Assembly (NCBI RefSeq): GCF_031845375.1
Contig: NZ_JAVREK010000001.1
Coordinates: 62,001 to 126,000, forward strand
Origin: Streptomonospora wellingtoniae
Lineage (GTDB): Bacteria; Actinomycetota; Actinomycetes; Streptosporangiales; Streptosporangiaceae
DNA: 64,000 bases
Reading direction: 5' to 3'
Shown here piece after piece: positions 47,924 to 55,682 of this stretch. The notes under the pieces are model-generated. The model had not been told where the DNA came from. It worked only from the letters and a program-made list of their open reading frames with translations, and searched no databases. The number at the start of each line of letters is the position of its first letter. The stretch's first letter is position 1. The position numbers and the translations under genes are program-made.

Positions 47924-48481
47924 ATGACCTACGAGACCGCCGCCCCAGCGGCCACCGCCGTGCACCCCGCGAACCGGATAGGACACGAAGGGTCGCCGCC
48001 GGTCCCGCGCCCGGCGGCCCCGACCGTATCGCCGGAGGGCATCGGCGACATCGTGCTCGCCGGGCAGCCCGCCCCCTACCCGCACCTGCAGACTCGCAGT
48101 GCCCCGACCATCGGCCGACTCGCCGCCGCGGCACGCGCCGCCGCCTCGGTGCCGGTCCTGCCCGCACTGCGCCCGCGCCGCAGGGGACGCTGGGGGCCCG
48201 CGCCGCGCTCAGTCCGGCGCACCGCCGCACGGCGGATGCGCGTGAGCATCCTGGTACTGGAGCCCAACGGGTTCGCAGCGGTGCCCGCCGAGCCCCGCCG
48301 GACCTCGGTCCTGCACCTGGCGAGCGGCCGCGTGCACATGGTCACGGTCGCCCCCGACCGCGAGATGCAGGCCGTGCAGGAGCTCACCGGCGACCGCGCC
48401 CGAGCCCTGGGCTCGGGCGACGACCACCAGTTGATCAACACCGGCGGCGAGCGCGCGGTGGTCGTGCGCGTCACCGGCTGA
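47924..48481 (+). CDS. Degenerate cupin-like protein, distant to cysteine dioxygenases
   Basis: A 185-residue protein with an Ala/Pro/Arg-rich N-terminal ~105 residues and a C-terminal small β-barrel: VSILVLEPNGFAAV…VLHLASGRVHMVTV…GSGDDHQLINTGGERAVVVRV. The last part lines up with the C-terminal cupin motif of bacterial cysteine dioxygenases (G..H.v.N.g.epAv.v.v), with a His retained. The first His-x-His motif appears lost. So a catalytic role is doubtful; a sensor or regulatory role is possible. ATG 47924 is preceded by GAAGGA about 8 bases upstream. Confidence 0.5.
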   Translation: MTYETAAPAATAVHPANRIGHEGSPPVPRPAAPTVSPEGIGDIVLAGQPAPYPHLQTRSAPTIGRLAAAARAAASVPVLPALRPRRRGRWGPAPRSVRRTAARRMRVSILVLEPNGFAAVPAEPRRTSVLHLASGRVHMVTVAPDREMQAVQELTGDRARALGSGDDHQLINTGGERAVVVRVTG

Positions 48482-48531
48482 GCCCGGCGTGCCGTGCGCC
48501 CGGTGCACACGGCACGGACGATACGGCCCGG

Positions 48532-48900
48532 CTACTCGGCACCGCCCGCGGCCGCGCGCAGCGCCTCGTCGACGGCCTCGATCGCGCGCAGCACGGCCGC
48601 CATGCGCAGACCCTCTTCCCGGTAGGCGTTCATGACCTGATCGACGGCGTGCTGGGGCAGGTGGTCGCGCAGGTCGACCCGCGCGGTCCGGTACCCCTGC
48701 CGCGCGCCTTCGAGCGAGGAGGCCACGTGCTGGCGCGCCAGCCGCGACAGCGCCACCGGATGCCGCCGCAGCACGCCGTGCAGCCGGTAGTCGGCGGGCA
48801 CGTGATCGAACAGCCAGACGGCGGCCGTCTGCTCGAACGAGTCCGACCCCGGAGGGTGCACGCTCTCCGGCCAGTCCGGAGATAACTGCTGGTCAGGCAT
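48532..48900 (-). CDS. Conserved actinobacterial hypothetical protein
   Basis: A 122-residue soluble protein: MPDQQLSPDWPESVHPPGSD at the start, then a helical body (VWLFDHVPADYRLHGVLRRHPVALSRLARQHV, GARQGYRTARVDLRDHLPQHAVD, VMNAYREEGLRMAAVLRAIEAVDEAL). I recognise it as a family widely conserved in Streptomyces and relatives without known function. ATG 48900 fits the conserved start better than the earlier in-frame codon. Convergent with the cupin-like gene (50 bases). Confidence 0.72.
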   Translation of the reverse strand: MPDQQLSPDWPESVHPPGSDSFEQTAAVWLFDHVPADYRLHGVLRRHPVALSRLARQHVASSLEGARQGYRTARVDLRDHLPQHAVDQVMNAYREEGLRMAAVLRAIEAVDEALRAAAGGAE

Positions 48901-48956
48901 ACCACGAGCATACCCGATCTCGTACATGCGTTCGAGTTCGGGGCAGCCCGCACCCC

Positions 48957-49021
48957 CCGTTGATCTTGTAGCTATCGTGAATTAAAACGATTTTCCCTCA
49001 CGATAGCTACAAGATCGACGG
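48957..49021. repeat. Dispersed palindromic element, copy D
   Basis: Arms of 24 bases at 48957–48980 and 48998–49021 contain GATCTTGTAGCTATCGTGA and differ at one position (a G·U pair in plus-strand RNA). The 17-base centre ATTAAAACGATTTTCCC differs most from the other copies and, read on the minus strand (GGGAAAATCG), resembles their GGAAA-TCG, so it may be inverted. It lies 24 bases after the stop of the 87-residue gene at 49046. Confidence 0.88.
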
Positions 49022-49045
49022 TGCTGACGCCCGTCGACCCTCCAG

Positions 49046-49309
49046 CTAGCCCGGCAGCCCCTCGGAGGTGTCCGCCGAGCCCGCGGCCCCCGGCTCCGCG
49101 CTCCCGCCGCCGGAGGACTCCTTCTCACCCTCGCCCTCGCGGCGCTCCGCCTCGACCCGGATGGCGTACTCAGCGGCGTCGACGGCCGCGCGCGCGGTGA
49201 TGGCGTTGGTGTGCGCCCGCTCCAGATCGTCCAGCTCGATGCAGTCGAACGCGACGCGCGCGTCGTGGATGGCGGCTTCGAGTTGGCGTCCCGCTTCGTC
49301 CAGGCTCAT
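49046..49309 (-). CDS. Small coiled-coil hypothetical protein
   Basis: An 87-residue protein. Residues 1–60 are a predicted amphipathic helix (LDEAGRQLEAAIHDARVAFDCIELDDLERAHTNA, with heptad-like Leu/Ala), and the tail is Gly/Ser/Ala/Glu-rich. No family recognised. The start ATG is followed at once by the helix. Its 3' end is marked by palindromic copy D. Confidence 0.55.
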   Translation of the reverse strand: MSLDEAGRQLEAAIHDARVAFDCIELDDLERAHTNAITARAAVDAAEYAIRVEAERREGEGEKESSGGGSAEPGAAGSADTSEGLPG

Positions 49310-49617
49310 GGTCTCCCCTTTTCCCTACGGCGTGCGGCCGGATCCGACCGCGACGTTCGGCTTCCGGGTACTCCATGCGCGAATCCGTCACGAGGAGCCG
49401 CGCGTTGGATCTCTCTACCCCCGAGACCGGGGGGTCATGTCGCGGCCGGCACGAGTCCCCCGCTCAGCGGCCCGCACCCGGCCCCACCGCCGGGCGGCCG
49501 CCCGGCGCGGCGCCGCACGCCCCGATCTCCCGGCCTACACCGGGTTCGCCGATCCGGCCGGAACCGTCGGCACCCGCCGCTAGCATGTCCGGGACGCGAA
49601 GAGAGCAGGGGAGTACG
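49310..49617. other. Intergenic region upstream of the exonuclease gene
   Basis: About 310 bases between divergent genes. A short CCCCC…GGGGG hairpin lies near 49417–49434. No gene or clear promoter. Confidence 0.35.
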
Positions 49618-50466
49618 ATGCGCAACCGCTATCCGGGAACATGCACCTCCTGCGGCACCCCCGTCGCGGCCCAGGCCGGAGTCGTCCTCAAGCAGGAAGG
49701 GCGATGGCGCACCTACTGCGCCGAGCACGAGCCCCGTCCCGAGCCCCCGTCCCGCGGCGACCACATCGGCTGGCACACCGGCCCGCTCGCCGGCTACGAC
49801 TGCGAGACCTCCTCACGCGATCCCCGCGAGGCCTTCCTCGTCTCGGCGGCCTTCGTCGACTCCGCGGGCGCCGAACGCACCTGGCTGGTCGACCCCGGCG
49901 ACCGCGAGATCCCCGAGGACGCCATCGCCGTCCACGGCATCACCAACGAGCGCGCCCGCGACGAAGGCGTCCCGGCCGTCAAGGCGCTGGACGAGATCGC
50001 CGAGGCCCTCTGCGCCCACCTGATCGCCGGGCGCGGCCTGGCCGTCTTCAACGCCCCCTTCGACCTGACGGTGCTGGCCGGCGAGCTCCGCCGCCACGAA
50101 CTGGCGCCGATGAGCGAACGCCTCGGGACCGACACCGTCTCCCCCGTCGTCGACCCCCTCGTCATCGACCGCGGATCCGATCCCTACCGGCGCGGCAAGC
50201 GCAACCTCGCCGCCATGTGCGAGTTCTACCGCGTCGACCTGAACGACGCGCACACCGCCCTCGGCGACGCCGCAGCCTGCCTCGCCCTGGCGTGCGAGAT
50301 CGCCGCGCGCCGCCCCGACGTCGCCGCGATGGACCTCGCCGCACTCCACCGGCGCCAGATCGAATGGGCGGCCGCCTACGCCCGCAGCCGCCAGGAGTGG
50401 CTCGACAAGAGCCGCCCCGGGCACGGCACCGTCGTCGACGGCACCTGGCCCTGCGACGCCCTCTGA
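49618..50466 (+). CDS. DnaQ-like 3'-5' exonuclease with N-terminal CxxC zinc element
   Basis: A 282-residue protein. The N-terminus has CTSCGTPV and YCAEH, a small zinc-ribbon-like element. The exonuclease fold follows: Exo I with D-x-E in GYDCETSS, VHGITNERARDEG, Exo II in AVFNAPFDLTVL (N-x-x-F-D) and Exo III in DAHTALGDAAACLAL (H-x4-D). This is the epsilon/RNase T superfamily; the closest role is a DNA polymerase III proofreading-like or DNA repair exonuclease. AGGGGAG precedes the ATG by 4–5 bases. Convergent with the PfkB gene. Confidence 0.88.
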   Translation: MRNRYPGTCTSCGTPVAAQAGVVLKQEGRWRTYCAEHEPRPEPPSRGDHIGWHTGPLAGYDCETSSRDPREAFLVSAAFVDSAGAERTWLVDPGDREIPEDAIAVHGITNERARDEGVPAVKALDEIAEALCAHLIAGRGLAVFNAPFDLTVLAGELRRHELAPMSERLGTDTVSPVVDPLVIDRGSDPYRRGKRNLAAMCEFYRVDLNDAHTALGDAAACLALACEIAARRPDVAAMDLAALHRRQIEWAAAYARSRQEWLDKSRPGHGTVVDGTWPCDAL

Positions 50467-50503
50467 GGACCGCCGCCACGGCTCCCGCGGCGCGCCGCCG
50501 ACC

Positions 50504-51661
50504 CTAGTTGCGCAGACCGATCGTGGCGCTGGCGCGCCGCTGCTCGGTCGGCAGCCATGACAGCGGCACCAGGTCGGCCAGGAACCGGTGGTCGCGGGCG
50601 AGTCTGCGCTCCGCCACGCTGTGGCCCGCCGCGGTCTGGCCCCACCACGAGGCGATGTCGGCCCAGCCGGGCGCCGACAGCGAACCGCCGGTGTGGCGCA
50701 GCGACAGGGCGGCCGAGAGGTTCGCGAAGCGCAGCCGCTGCTCCAGCGGCCAGTTGGCCAGCGTCCCGACGACGAATGCGGCGCCGAAGACGTCGCCGGC
50801 CCCTGTGGTGTCGACGGTCTCCAGCACCAGGCCCTCGACCTCGGCGCTCTCGCCCGTGCACTGGTCCACGGCCAGGGCGCCGCGCGGTCCGTCGGTGACC
50901 ACGGCCACCGGCACGTACTCGGCTAGCGCCGACAGGGCCGAAGCCGGACTGCCCGTGCGGGTGTAGGACATCGCCTCGATGGCGTTGGGCATGAAGACGT
51001 CGCAGCGCCGCAGCTGATCCAGCACCGCACCGCTCCAGGTCCCGCTGTCGTCCCAACCGACGTCGGCGAAGATCCGGGCGCCCTTGGCGGCCTGGTCCAG
51101 CGCCCACTGCGGCACCCCGTCGTCCATGCCCAGGCCGACGAACGCCGCACGCGCCTGCGGCAGGGCGTGGGCCATCTCGTGGTGCGGCGTCGGCGAGGGG
51201 TGCTCGTGAGTGACCATGCTGCGGTCGCCGCGGTAGGCCAGCGACACGGTGAACGGCGAGTGCCAGTCGGGGATGCGCCGCGACGCCGCCAGGTCCACGC
51301 GCTCCTGCACACTCAACGTGTCCCACGCGAAGTCGCCGTAGACGTCCTCGCCGAAGGCCGCCGCCACCGAGGTGCGCAGGCCCAGCCGGGACGCCGCGAC
51401 CGCGAGGTTGGCCACCCCGCCCGGACACGACCCCATGCCCTCGGCGCCGACCTCGGTCCCCGCGGCGGGCGGGGCGGCCAGACCGGTGAGCACGATGTCG
51501 AAGAACACGGTCCCGCTGAGCGCGAGGTCGACCGCCGGACTGTCGGGCTCGCGCTCGGCGGCGAGGACGTCGTGCGGCTGCCCGACAAGGGGCGCCGATT
51601 CCAGCCGTGTGTCGGCTTTCGCCGCCTGCTTGCCGCCGTTCACGCGTGTCTGCACGCCCAT
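50504..51661 (-). CDS. PfkB-family carbohydrate kinase
   Basis: A 385-residue ribokinase-like kinase. The N-terminal GTVFFDIVLTGL and CPGGVANLAVAASRLGL are typical substrate-side motifs; DTTGAGDVFGAAFVVG is the anion hole with the catalytic Asp. The first ~45 residues are non-conserved. ATG 51661 has GGGGAAG just upstream; a TTG 45 bases earlier is possible. Divergent from the GH4 glycosidase gene (about 175 bases apart), hinting at a shared sugar pathway, with no transporter nearby. Substrate unknown. Confidence 0.88.
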   Translation of the reverse strand: MGVQTRVNGGKQAAKADTRLESAPLVGQPHDVLAAEREPDSPAVDLALSGTVFFDIVLTGLAAPPAAGTEVGAEGMGSCPGGVANLAVAASRLGLRTSVAAAFGEDVYGDFAWDTLSVQERVDLAASRRIPDWHSPFTVSLAYRGDRSMVTHEHPSPTPHHEMAHALPQARAAFVGLGMDDGVPQWALDQAAKGARIFADVGWDDSGTWSGAVLDQLRRCDVFMPNAIEAMSYTRTGSPASALSALAEYVPVAVVTDGPRGALAVDQCTGESAEVEGLVLETVDTTGAGDVFGAAFVVGTLANWPLEQRLRFANLSAALSLRHTGGSLSAPGWADIASWWGQTAAGHSVAERRLARDHRFLADLVPLSWLPTEQRRASATIGLRN

Positions 51662-51836
51662 GGTCTTCCCCGCGGTCTCCGCCCCCGTTCGAGGGCGCCA
51701 GCTCAAGAGTCCTAGAAGTGCAGGCTACGCAAGGACACCGACACTGGCACGCTTGATGTCGCCCACACCCCGGGGGAACCGCCGCGGACTACGGTGGAAC
51801 CGGGCGGCCCGGATCGGGCGGAGAGGAGACGCACAC

Positions 51837-53216
51837 GTGCGACTGGCCATTCTCGGCGGCGGCGGGTTCCGCGTGCCGCTCGTGCACCGGGCCCTGCTCG
51901 CCGAGTCCCGGCGCGGCGACGCCGTGATCTCCGAGGTGGTCCTCTTCGACACCGACGAGGACCGGTTGCGCGGCATCAGCGCCGTGCTGGAGCGGCAGCG
52001 CGACGCCCACACCGCCGAGCACGGCGAGCCGCGGCTGGCCGTGCGCACCGCCGGCAGCCTGCCCGAGGCACTGGCGGGCGCGGGAATGGTGTTCTCGGCG
52101 ATCCGCGTCGGCGCGATGCCGGGGAGGGCCGCCGACGAGCGCGTAGCGCTGTCGGCCGGGGTCATCGGCCAGGAGACCGTCGGCGCCGGCGGCATCAGCT
52201 ACGGTCTGCGCACAGTTCCCGTCGCCCGGCGCGTCGCCCGCGCGGTCGCCGAGCACGCGCCCGGAGCCTGGGTCGTGAACTTCACCAACCCGGCGGGGCT
52301 GGTCACCGAGGCGATGTCCGCCCAGCTCGGCGACCGCGTGATCGGGATCTGCGACTCCCCCGCCGGCCTGGCCCGCCGGGCCGCCCGCGCACTGGGCCTG
52401 GACCCGGCGGCGGTGCGCGCCGACTACGCCGGGCTGAACCACTTGGGGTGGCTGCGCGGGCTGTGGAGCGGCGGCCGCGACCGGCTGCCCGACCTCCTGG
52501 CCGACACCGCGGCACTGGAGTCCTTCGAGGAGGGCGGCCTGTTCGGCGCCGACTGGCTGCGCAGCCTGGGAGCTCTGCCCAACGAGTACCTGCACTACTA
52601 CTACATGGCCCGCGAGGCCGCCGCGGCCGCCGCCGAGTCCGCCCGGCGGGGCCCGACCCGCGGAGAGGAACTGGTCGAGCAGCACCGCGGCTTCTACCGC
52701 GAGGCGGCGGCGCGGCCGGGCGAGGCGTTCGAGCTGTGGGACCGGGCGCGACTGGCCCGCGAGCGCGGCTACATGGCCGACAACCGCCGCGCGGCGGGGG
52801 GCGTCGAACGCGCCGAACAGGACCTGGACGGCGGGGGCTACGAGGAGGTGGCGCTGTCGGTGATGCGGGCCCTGGCCCGCGACGAGCCGACCCGGCTGAT
52901 CGTGGACGTGCGCAACCGCGGAGCCCTCAACGGGCTGGACCGCGACGCGGTGGTCGAGGTGCCCTGCCTGGTCGACGGCGGCGGCGCGCAGCCGCTCGCC
53001 TCGGCACCCCTGTCAGGGCACCAGCTGGCCCTGGTCCTCGCGGTCAAGTCGGTGGAGCGCGACATCATGGAGGCCGTGCGCACTGGTTCGCGCGCGACGG
53101 CGCTGCGGGCCTTCGCCACCCATCCCCTGGTCGACTCGGTGGGCACCGCCCGCACCCTGCTGGACGGCTACCTGGACGCCTTCGGCGACCTCGGCGAGAT
53201 CCTGCCGAACCCGTAG
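51837..53216 (+). CDS. GH4 family 6-phospho-glycosidase
   Basis: A 459-residue NAD- and metal-dependent glycosidase of family 4. N-terminal dinucleotide fold VRLAILGGGGFRVPLV, then GQETVGAGGISYGLRTVPV, NFTNPAGLVTEAM, GICDSPAGLARR (metal Cys), AGLNHLGWLRGL and PNEYLHYYYM. This pattern matches 6-phospho-β-glucosidases. The GH4 mechanism uses oxidation at C3 and a divalent metal (family knowledge). GTG 51837 has GGAG about 8 bases upstream. Stand-alone gene, no phosphotransferase system nearby. Confidence 0.9.
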   Translation: MRLAILGGGGFRVPLVHRALLAESRRGDAVISEVVLFDTDEDRLRGISAVLERQRDAHTAEHGEPRLAVRTAGSLPEALAGAGMVFSAIRVGAMPGRAADERVALSAGVIGQETVGAGGISYGLRTVPVARRVARAVAEHAPGAWVVNFTNPAGLVTEAMSAQLGDRVIGICDSPAGLARRAARALGLDPAAVRADYAGLNHLGWLRGLWSGGRDRLPDLLADTAALESFEEGGLFGADWLRSLGALPNEYLHYYYMAREAAAAAAESARRGPTRGEELVEQHRGFYREAAARPGEAFELWDRARLARERGYMADNRRAAGGVERAEQDLDGGGYEEVALSVMRALARDEPTRLIVDVRNRGALNGLDRDAVVEVPCLVDGGGAQPLASAPLSGHQLALVLAVKSVERDIMEAVRTGSRATALRAFATHPLVDSVGTARTLLDGYLDAFGDLGEILPNP

Positions 53217-53307
53217 CCGCCGCCGGGCCGGCAGGCGGGCGGGCGCTGCCGGGTGCCCGGACGCGCGCTGCCGAGTACCTGAAGCGCCGCCGCGCGCAGC
53301 GCCGCCG

Positions 53308-53664
53308 CTACTGCCCGGGGCGGCGGATTCCGGCCACGATCTCCTCGGCCCGAAGGGCACTGCAGCCGGTGGCGTCGCGGACCGCGCCGACCGCCTCGTT
53401 GTCGCGGCCCTCGGCGAGCAGTCCCCGTACGCGCGCGAGCGCGTCGCCGGCGAGCTCCCTCCCGGCGTCCTCTTCGGAGCCTTCCAGCAGGGTGTAGCCG
53501 CCGACGGGCGCCTCGTCCGGGGCGGCGGCCCCATGCGCGTCGGCGCCCGGCTCGATGTCCCGGCGCCCGCGCCGCACGTGCGCCGACACCCAGCTGCCCA
53601 GGCCGAGCACGGCCAACGCGCCCAGCATCGCCAGCACCATCAGCACCATGCTCATACCTGTCAA
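53308..53664 (-). CDS. Membrane-anchored protein with L7/L12-like C-terminal domain
   Basis: A 118-residue protein: N-terminal membrane segment (MVLMVLAMLGALAVLGLGSWV), a basic stop-transfer RRGRRD, an acidic/Ala-rich linker and a C-terminal helical domain (LLAEGRDNEAVGAVRDATGCSALRAEEIVAGI). The latter resembles the C-terminal domain of ribosomal protein L7/L12, which also occurs in unrelated actinobacterial membrane proteins. ATG 53664 or ATG 53655 may be the start. Function unknown. Confidence 0.65.
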   Translation of the reverse strand: MTGMSMVLMVLAMLGALAVLGLGSWVSAHVRRGRRDIEPGADAHGAAAPDEAPVGGYTLLEGSEEDAGRELAGDALARVRGLLAEGRDNEAVGAVRDATGCSALRAEEIVAGIRRPGQ

Positions 53665-53768
53665 CTACCCAATGCGACGGCACTTGCACGGATCGCGACC
53701 GACGGCCCCTCCGCGCACCCCGAGCGCCGCACCCGTCCCGCTTGGGCGTCAGCGGGGGCGTGCACAGC

Positions 53769-53810
53769 GAAAGGCCCGGGGCGACCGGTGGGGTCGCGCC
53801 CGGGCCTTTC
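53769..53810. terminator. Strong hairpin terminator downstream of tRNA-Thr
   Basis: GAAAGGCCCGGG plus GCGACC pair with GGTCGC plus CCCGGGCCTTTC (18 base pairs, one bulge), 8 bases after the tRNA 3' end. Nearly symmetric, so it can work in both directions. Confidence 0.8.
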
Positions 53811-53817
53811 GATCCGG

Positions 53818-53890
53818 AGCCGCCTGTCGGAATCGAACCGACGACCTATTCATTACGAGTGAATCGCTCTGCCGACTGAGCTAAGGCGGC
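53818..53890 (-). tRNA. tRNA-Thr (anticodon CGT)
   Basis: 73 bases folding as a cloverleaf: acceptor GCCGCCT/AGGCGGC with discriminator T, D-arm TAGCTCAGTCGGCAGAGC, anticodon stem-loop ATTCA-CTCGTAA-TGAAT (CGT reads ACG) and T-arm GTCGGTTCGATTCCGAC. The 3' CCA is not encoded. Confidence 0.97.
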
Positions 53891-53918
53891 ACCGCCCCGC
53901 CTGCGCGGAGCGGTCACC

Positions 53919-53924
53919 AGTGTA
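53919..53924 (-). promoter_or_regulatory. Likely -10 element of tRNA-Thr
   Basis: TACACT on the minus strand, giving a leader of about 22 bases before the tRNA. The -35 region is only weakly matched. Confidence 0.45.
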
Positions 53925-54028
53925 GCGCCTTGCGCGGACGCGTCGGTACGCGAAATCCCCGTCGCGGCCCCCGCGCCCGGGGACGCCTCGCCCCGGACGC
54001 CGTGGCGGAGGGCCGGGCCGCAGGAGGC

Positions 54029-55645
54029 TCACGAGCACACGGTGCCCTTCTCGGGCGGCTCGCCGCGCAGCAGGTAGGTGTCGACGGCCGAGTCGACGCA
54101 GTCGCTGCCGCGGCCGTAAGCGGTGTGGCCGTCGCCTTCGCGTGTGAGCAGCACGCCCGACTCCAACTCGCCGGCCATCTGGCGCGCCCATTCGTAGGGG
54201 GTCGCCGAGTCGCGGGTCGTGCCCACGACCAGGATCGGCGGCGCACCGGGGGCGTCCAGCGGCTCGGGCTCGGCCACCGCCTCCTCTGGCCAGTAGGCGC
54301 AGGTCAGTCCGCCCCAGGTGAGCGGCGCACCGAACAGCGGGGCGGTCTTGTCGGCGCGCTCCGCGGCCTCGTCGAAGGCGCCGATGTCGCGGGGGCTCTG
54401 CCGGTCCGAGCAGTTCACCGCGACCAGCGCGGACGTGTAGTTGGTGTACTCGGCGGTGTCGCCGCGGTTGTAGAGGTCGCCGGCCATCCGCAGCAACCGG
54501 GTGCCGTCGCCGTCGAAGGCCTCGCTCAGGGCCGTGCTCAGCTGCGGCCAGGAGCTCTCGCTGTACAGCGCCGAGTGGATTCCCAGCTCCAGCCACGAGC
54601 GGCCGGCCGTGCGCCCGTCGTCCAGGTCACTGCGCAGCGGCTCGCGGCCGGCCCGTTCGAGCAGGCCGGCCAGCCGCTCGGTCGCGGACGCGACGCCGTC
54701 GCCGGGCCCGCCCAGCGGGCAGTCCTCCACCTCCAGGCAGGCCTTGACGAAGGACCGCAGGGCGACCTCCGCGCCCTCGGCCTGGCGCATCCCCAGTTCG
54801 ACGATGCCGGCCGAGGGGTGCAGCGCGCCGTCGAGGACCAGTGCCCGCACGCGGTCGGGGAACCGGTCGGCGTAGTGCGCTCCGACGTAGGTGCCGTAGG
54901 ACTTGCCGAGGAACGTGAGCCTGTCGTCGTCCAGCGCCGAGCGCAGCACATCCACGTCGCGCGCCACCTCGTCGGTGCCCATGTGCATCATCAGGCCCCC
55001 GGAGTCCTCGCGGCAGCCCTCGACGAATCCGCGGTTGAGTCGGGCGAGCTCCCCCAGCCCGGCCTCACCGACGTCGGCGGGGTCGGACCCGCCGCCGGGG
55101 CCGGTGAAGTCGACGGCGATGAAGTCGTCCATCTCCGACCGGTCCAGGCAGGCGATCGGGGAGCTGCGGTCCACGCCGCGCGGGTCGAAGCCCACGATGT
55201 CGAAGCGCTCGCGGACCGTCTCGCCGACGGTACGGGCGGCAGAGTCGGCGTACTCGACCCCGGAACCGCCGGGGCCGCCGGGGTTGACCACCAGCGAACC
55301 GATCGGGGCGGGGCCGGTGGCCGGGATCCGCCGGACCGCGATGTCCAGCCGTTCGCCGCCGGGCTCCGCGTAGTCCAGGGGGACCTCGAAGGTGCCGCAC
55401 CGGGCGCCGCCGTCGCCGCAGTCGCGCCAGTCGATCGTCTGGCCGTAGAACCGGCCCGGCGCTCCGCCGGGAACGTCGGCGGCGCCCGGATGCTCGTCGC
55501 CGGCCGACCCGGTGCAGCCGCTCACGGCGACCGCCAGAGACAGCACCGCCGCCGCGATCCGCGCCGCGGGCCGGATGAACGGCCGGCGGGAGGCGCTGGG
55601 GAACGGCGCCGAGAGGGAGGCGCCCGCGGCCGACGTGGTGTCCAT
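54029..55645 (-). CDS. Lipoprotein tripeptidyl aminopeptidase (α/β-hydrolase)
   Basis: A 538-residue serine hydrolase of the Streptomyces tripeptidyl aminopeptidase (S33-like) family. N-terminal lipoprotein signal with lipobox LAVAVSGC (Cys44). Oxyanion region LVVNPGGPGGSG, nucleophile elbow LTFLGKSYGTYVGA, catalytic Asp in LVVGTTRDSATPYEWA and His in GDGHTAYGRG. Paired Cys residues suggest disulfides. It would release tripeptides or act on peptide-like esters outside the cell. In Streptomyces this family also lies beside the holB–tmk–topA cluster, as I recall. Confidence 0.92.
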   Translation of the reverse strand: MDTTSAAGASLSAPFPSASRRPFIRPAARIAAAVLSLAVAVSGCTGSAGDEHPGAADVPGGAPGRFYGQTIDWRDCGDGGARCGTFEVPLDYAEPGGERLDIAVRRIPATGPAPIGSLVVNPGGPGGSGVEYADSAARTVGETVRERFDIVGFDPRGVDRSSPIACLDRSEMDDFIAVDFTGPGGGSDPADVGEAGLGELARLNRGFVEGCREDSGGLMMHMGTDEVARDVDVLRSALDDDRLTFLGKSYGTYVGAHYADRFPDRVRALVLDGALHPSAGIVELGMRQAEGAEVALRSFVKACLEVEDCPLGGPGDGVASATERLAGLLERAGREPLRSDLDDGRTAGRSWLELGIHSALYSESSWPQLSTALSEAFDGDGTRLLRMAGDLYNRGDTAEYTNYTSALVAVNCSDRQSPRDIGAFDEAAERADKTAPLFGAPLTWGGLTCAYWPEEAVAEPEPLDAPGAPPILVVGTTRDSATPYEWARQMAGELESGVLLTREGDGHTAYGRGSDCVDSAVDTYLLRGEPPEKGTVCS

Positions 55646-55682
55646 GGCGCCACCCTAGATCGGCGGGCTCGGACCGAGGGCC

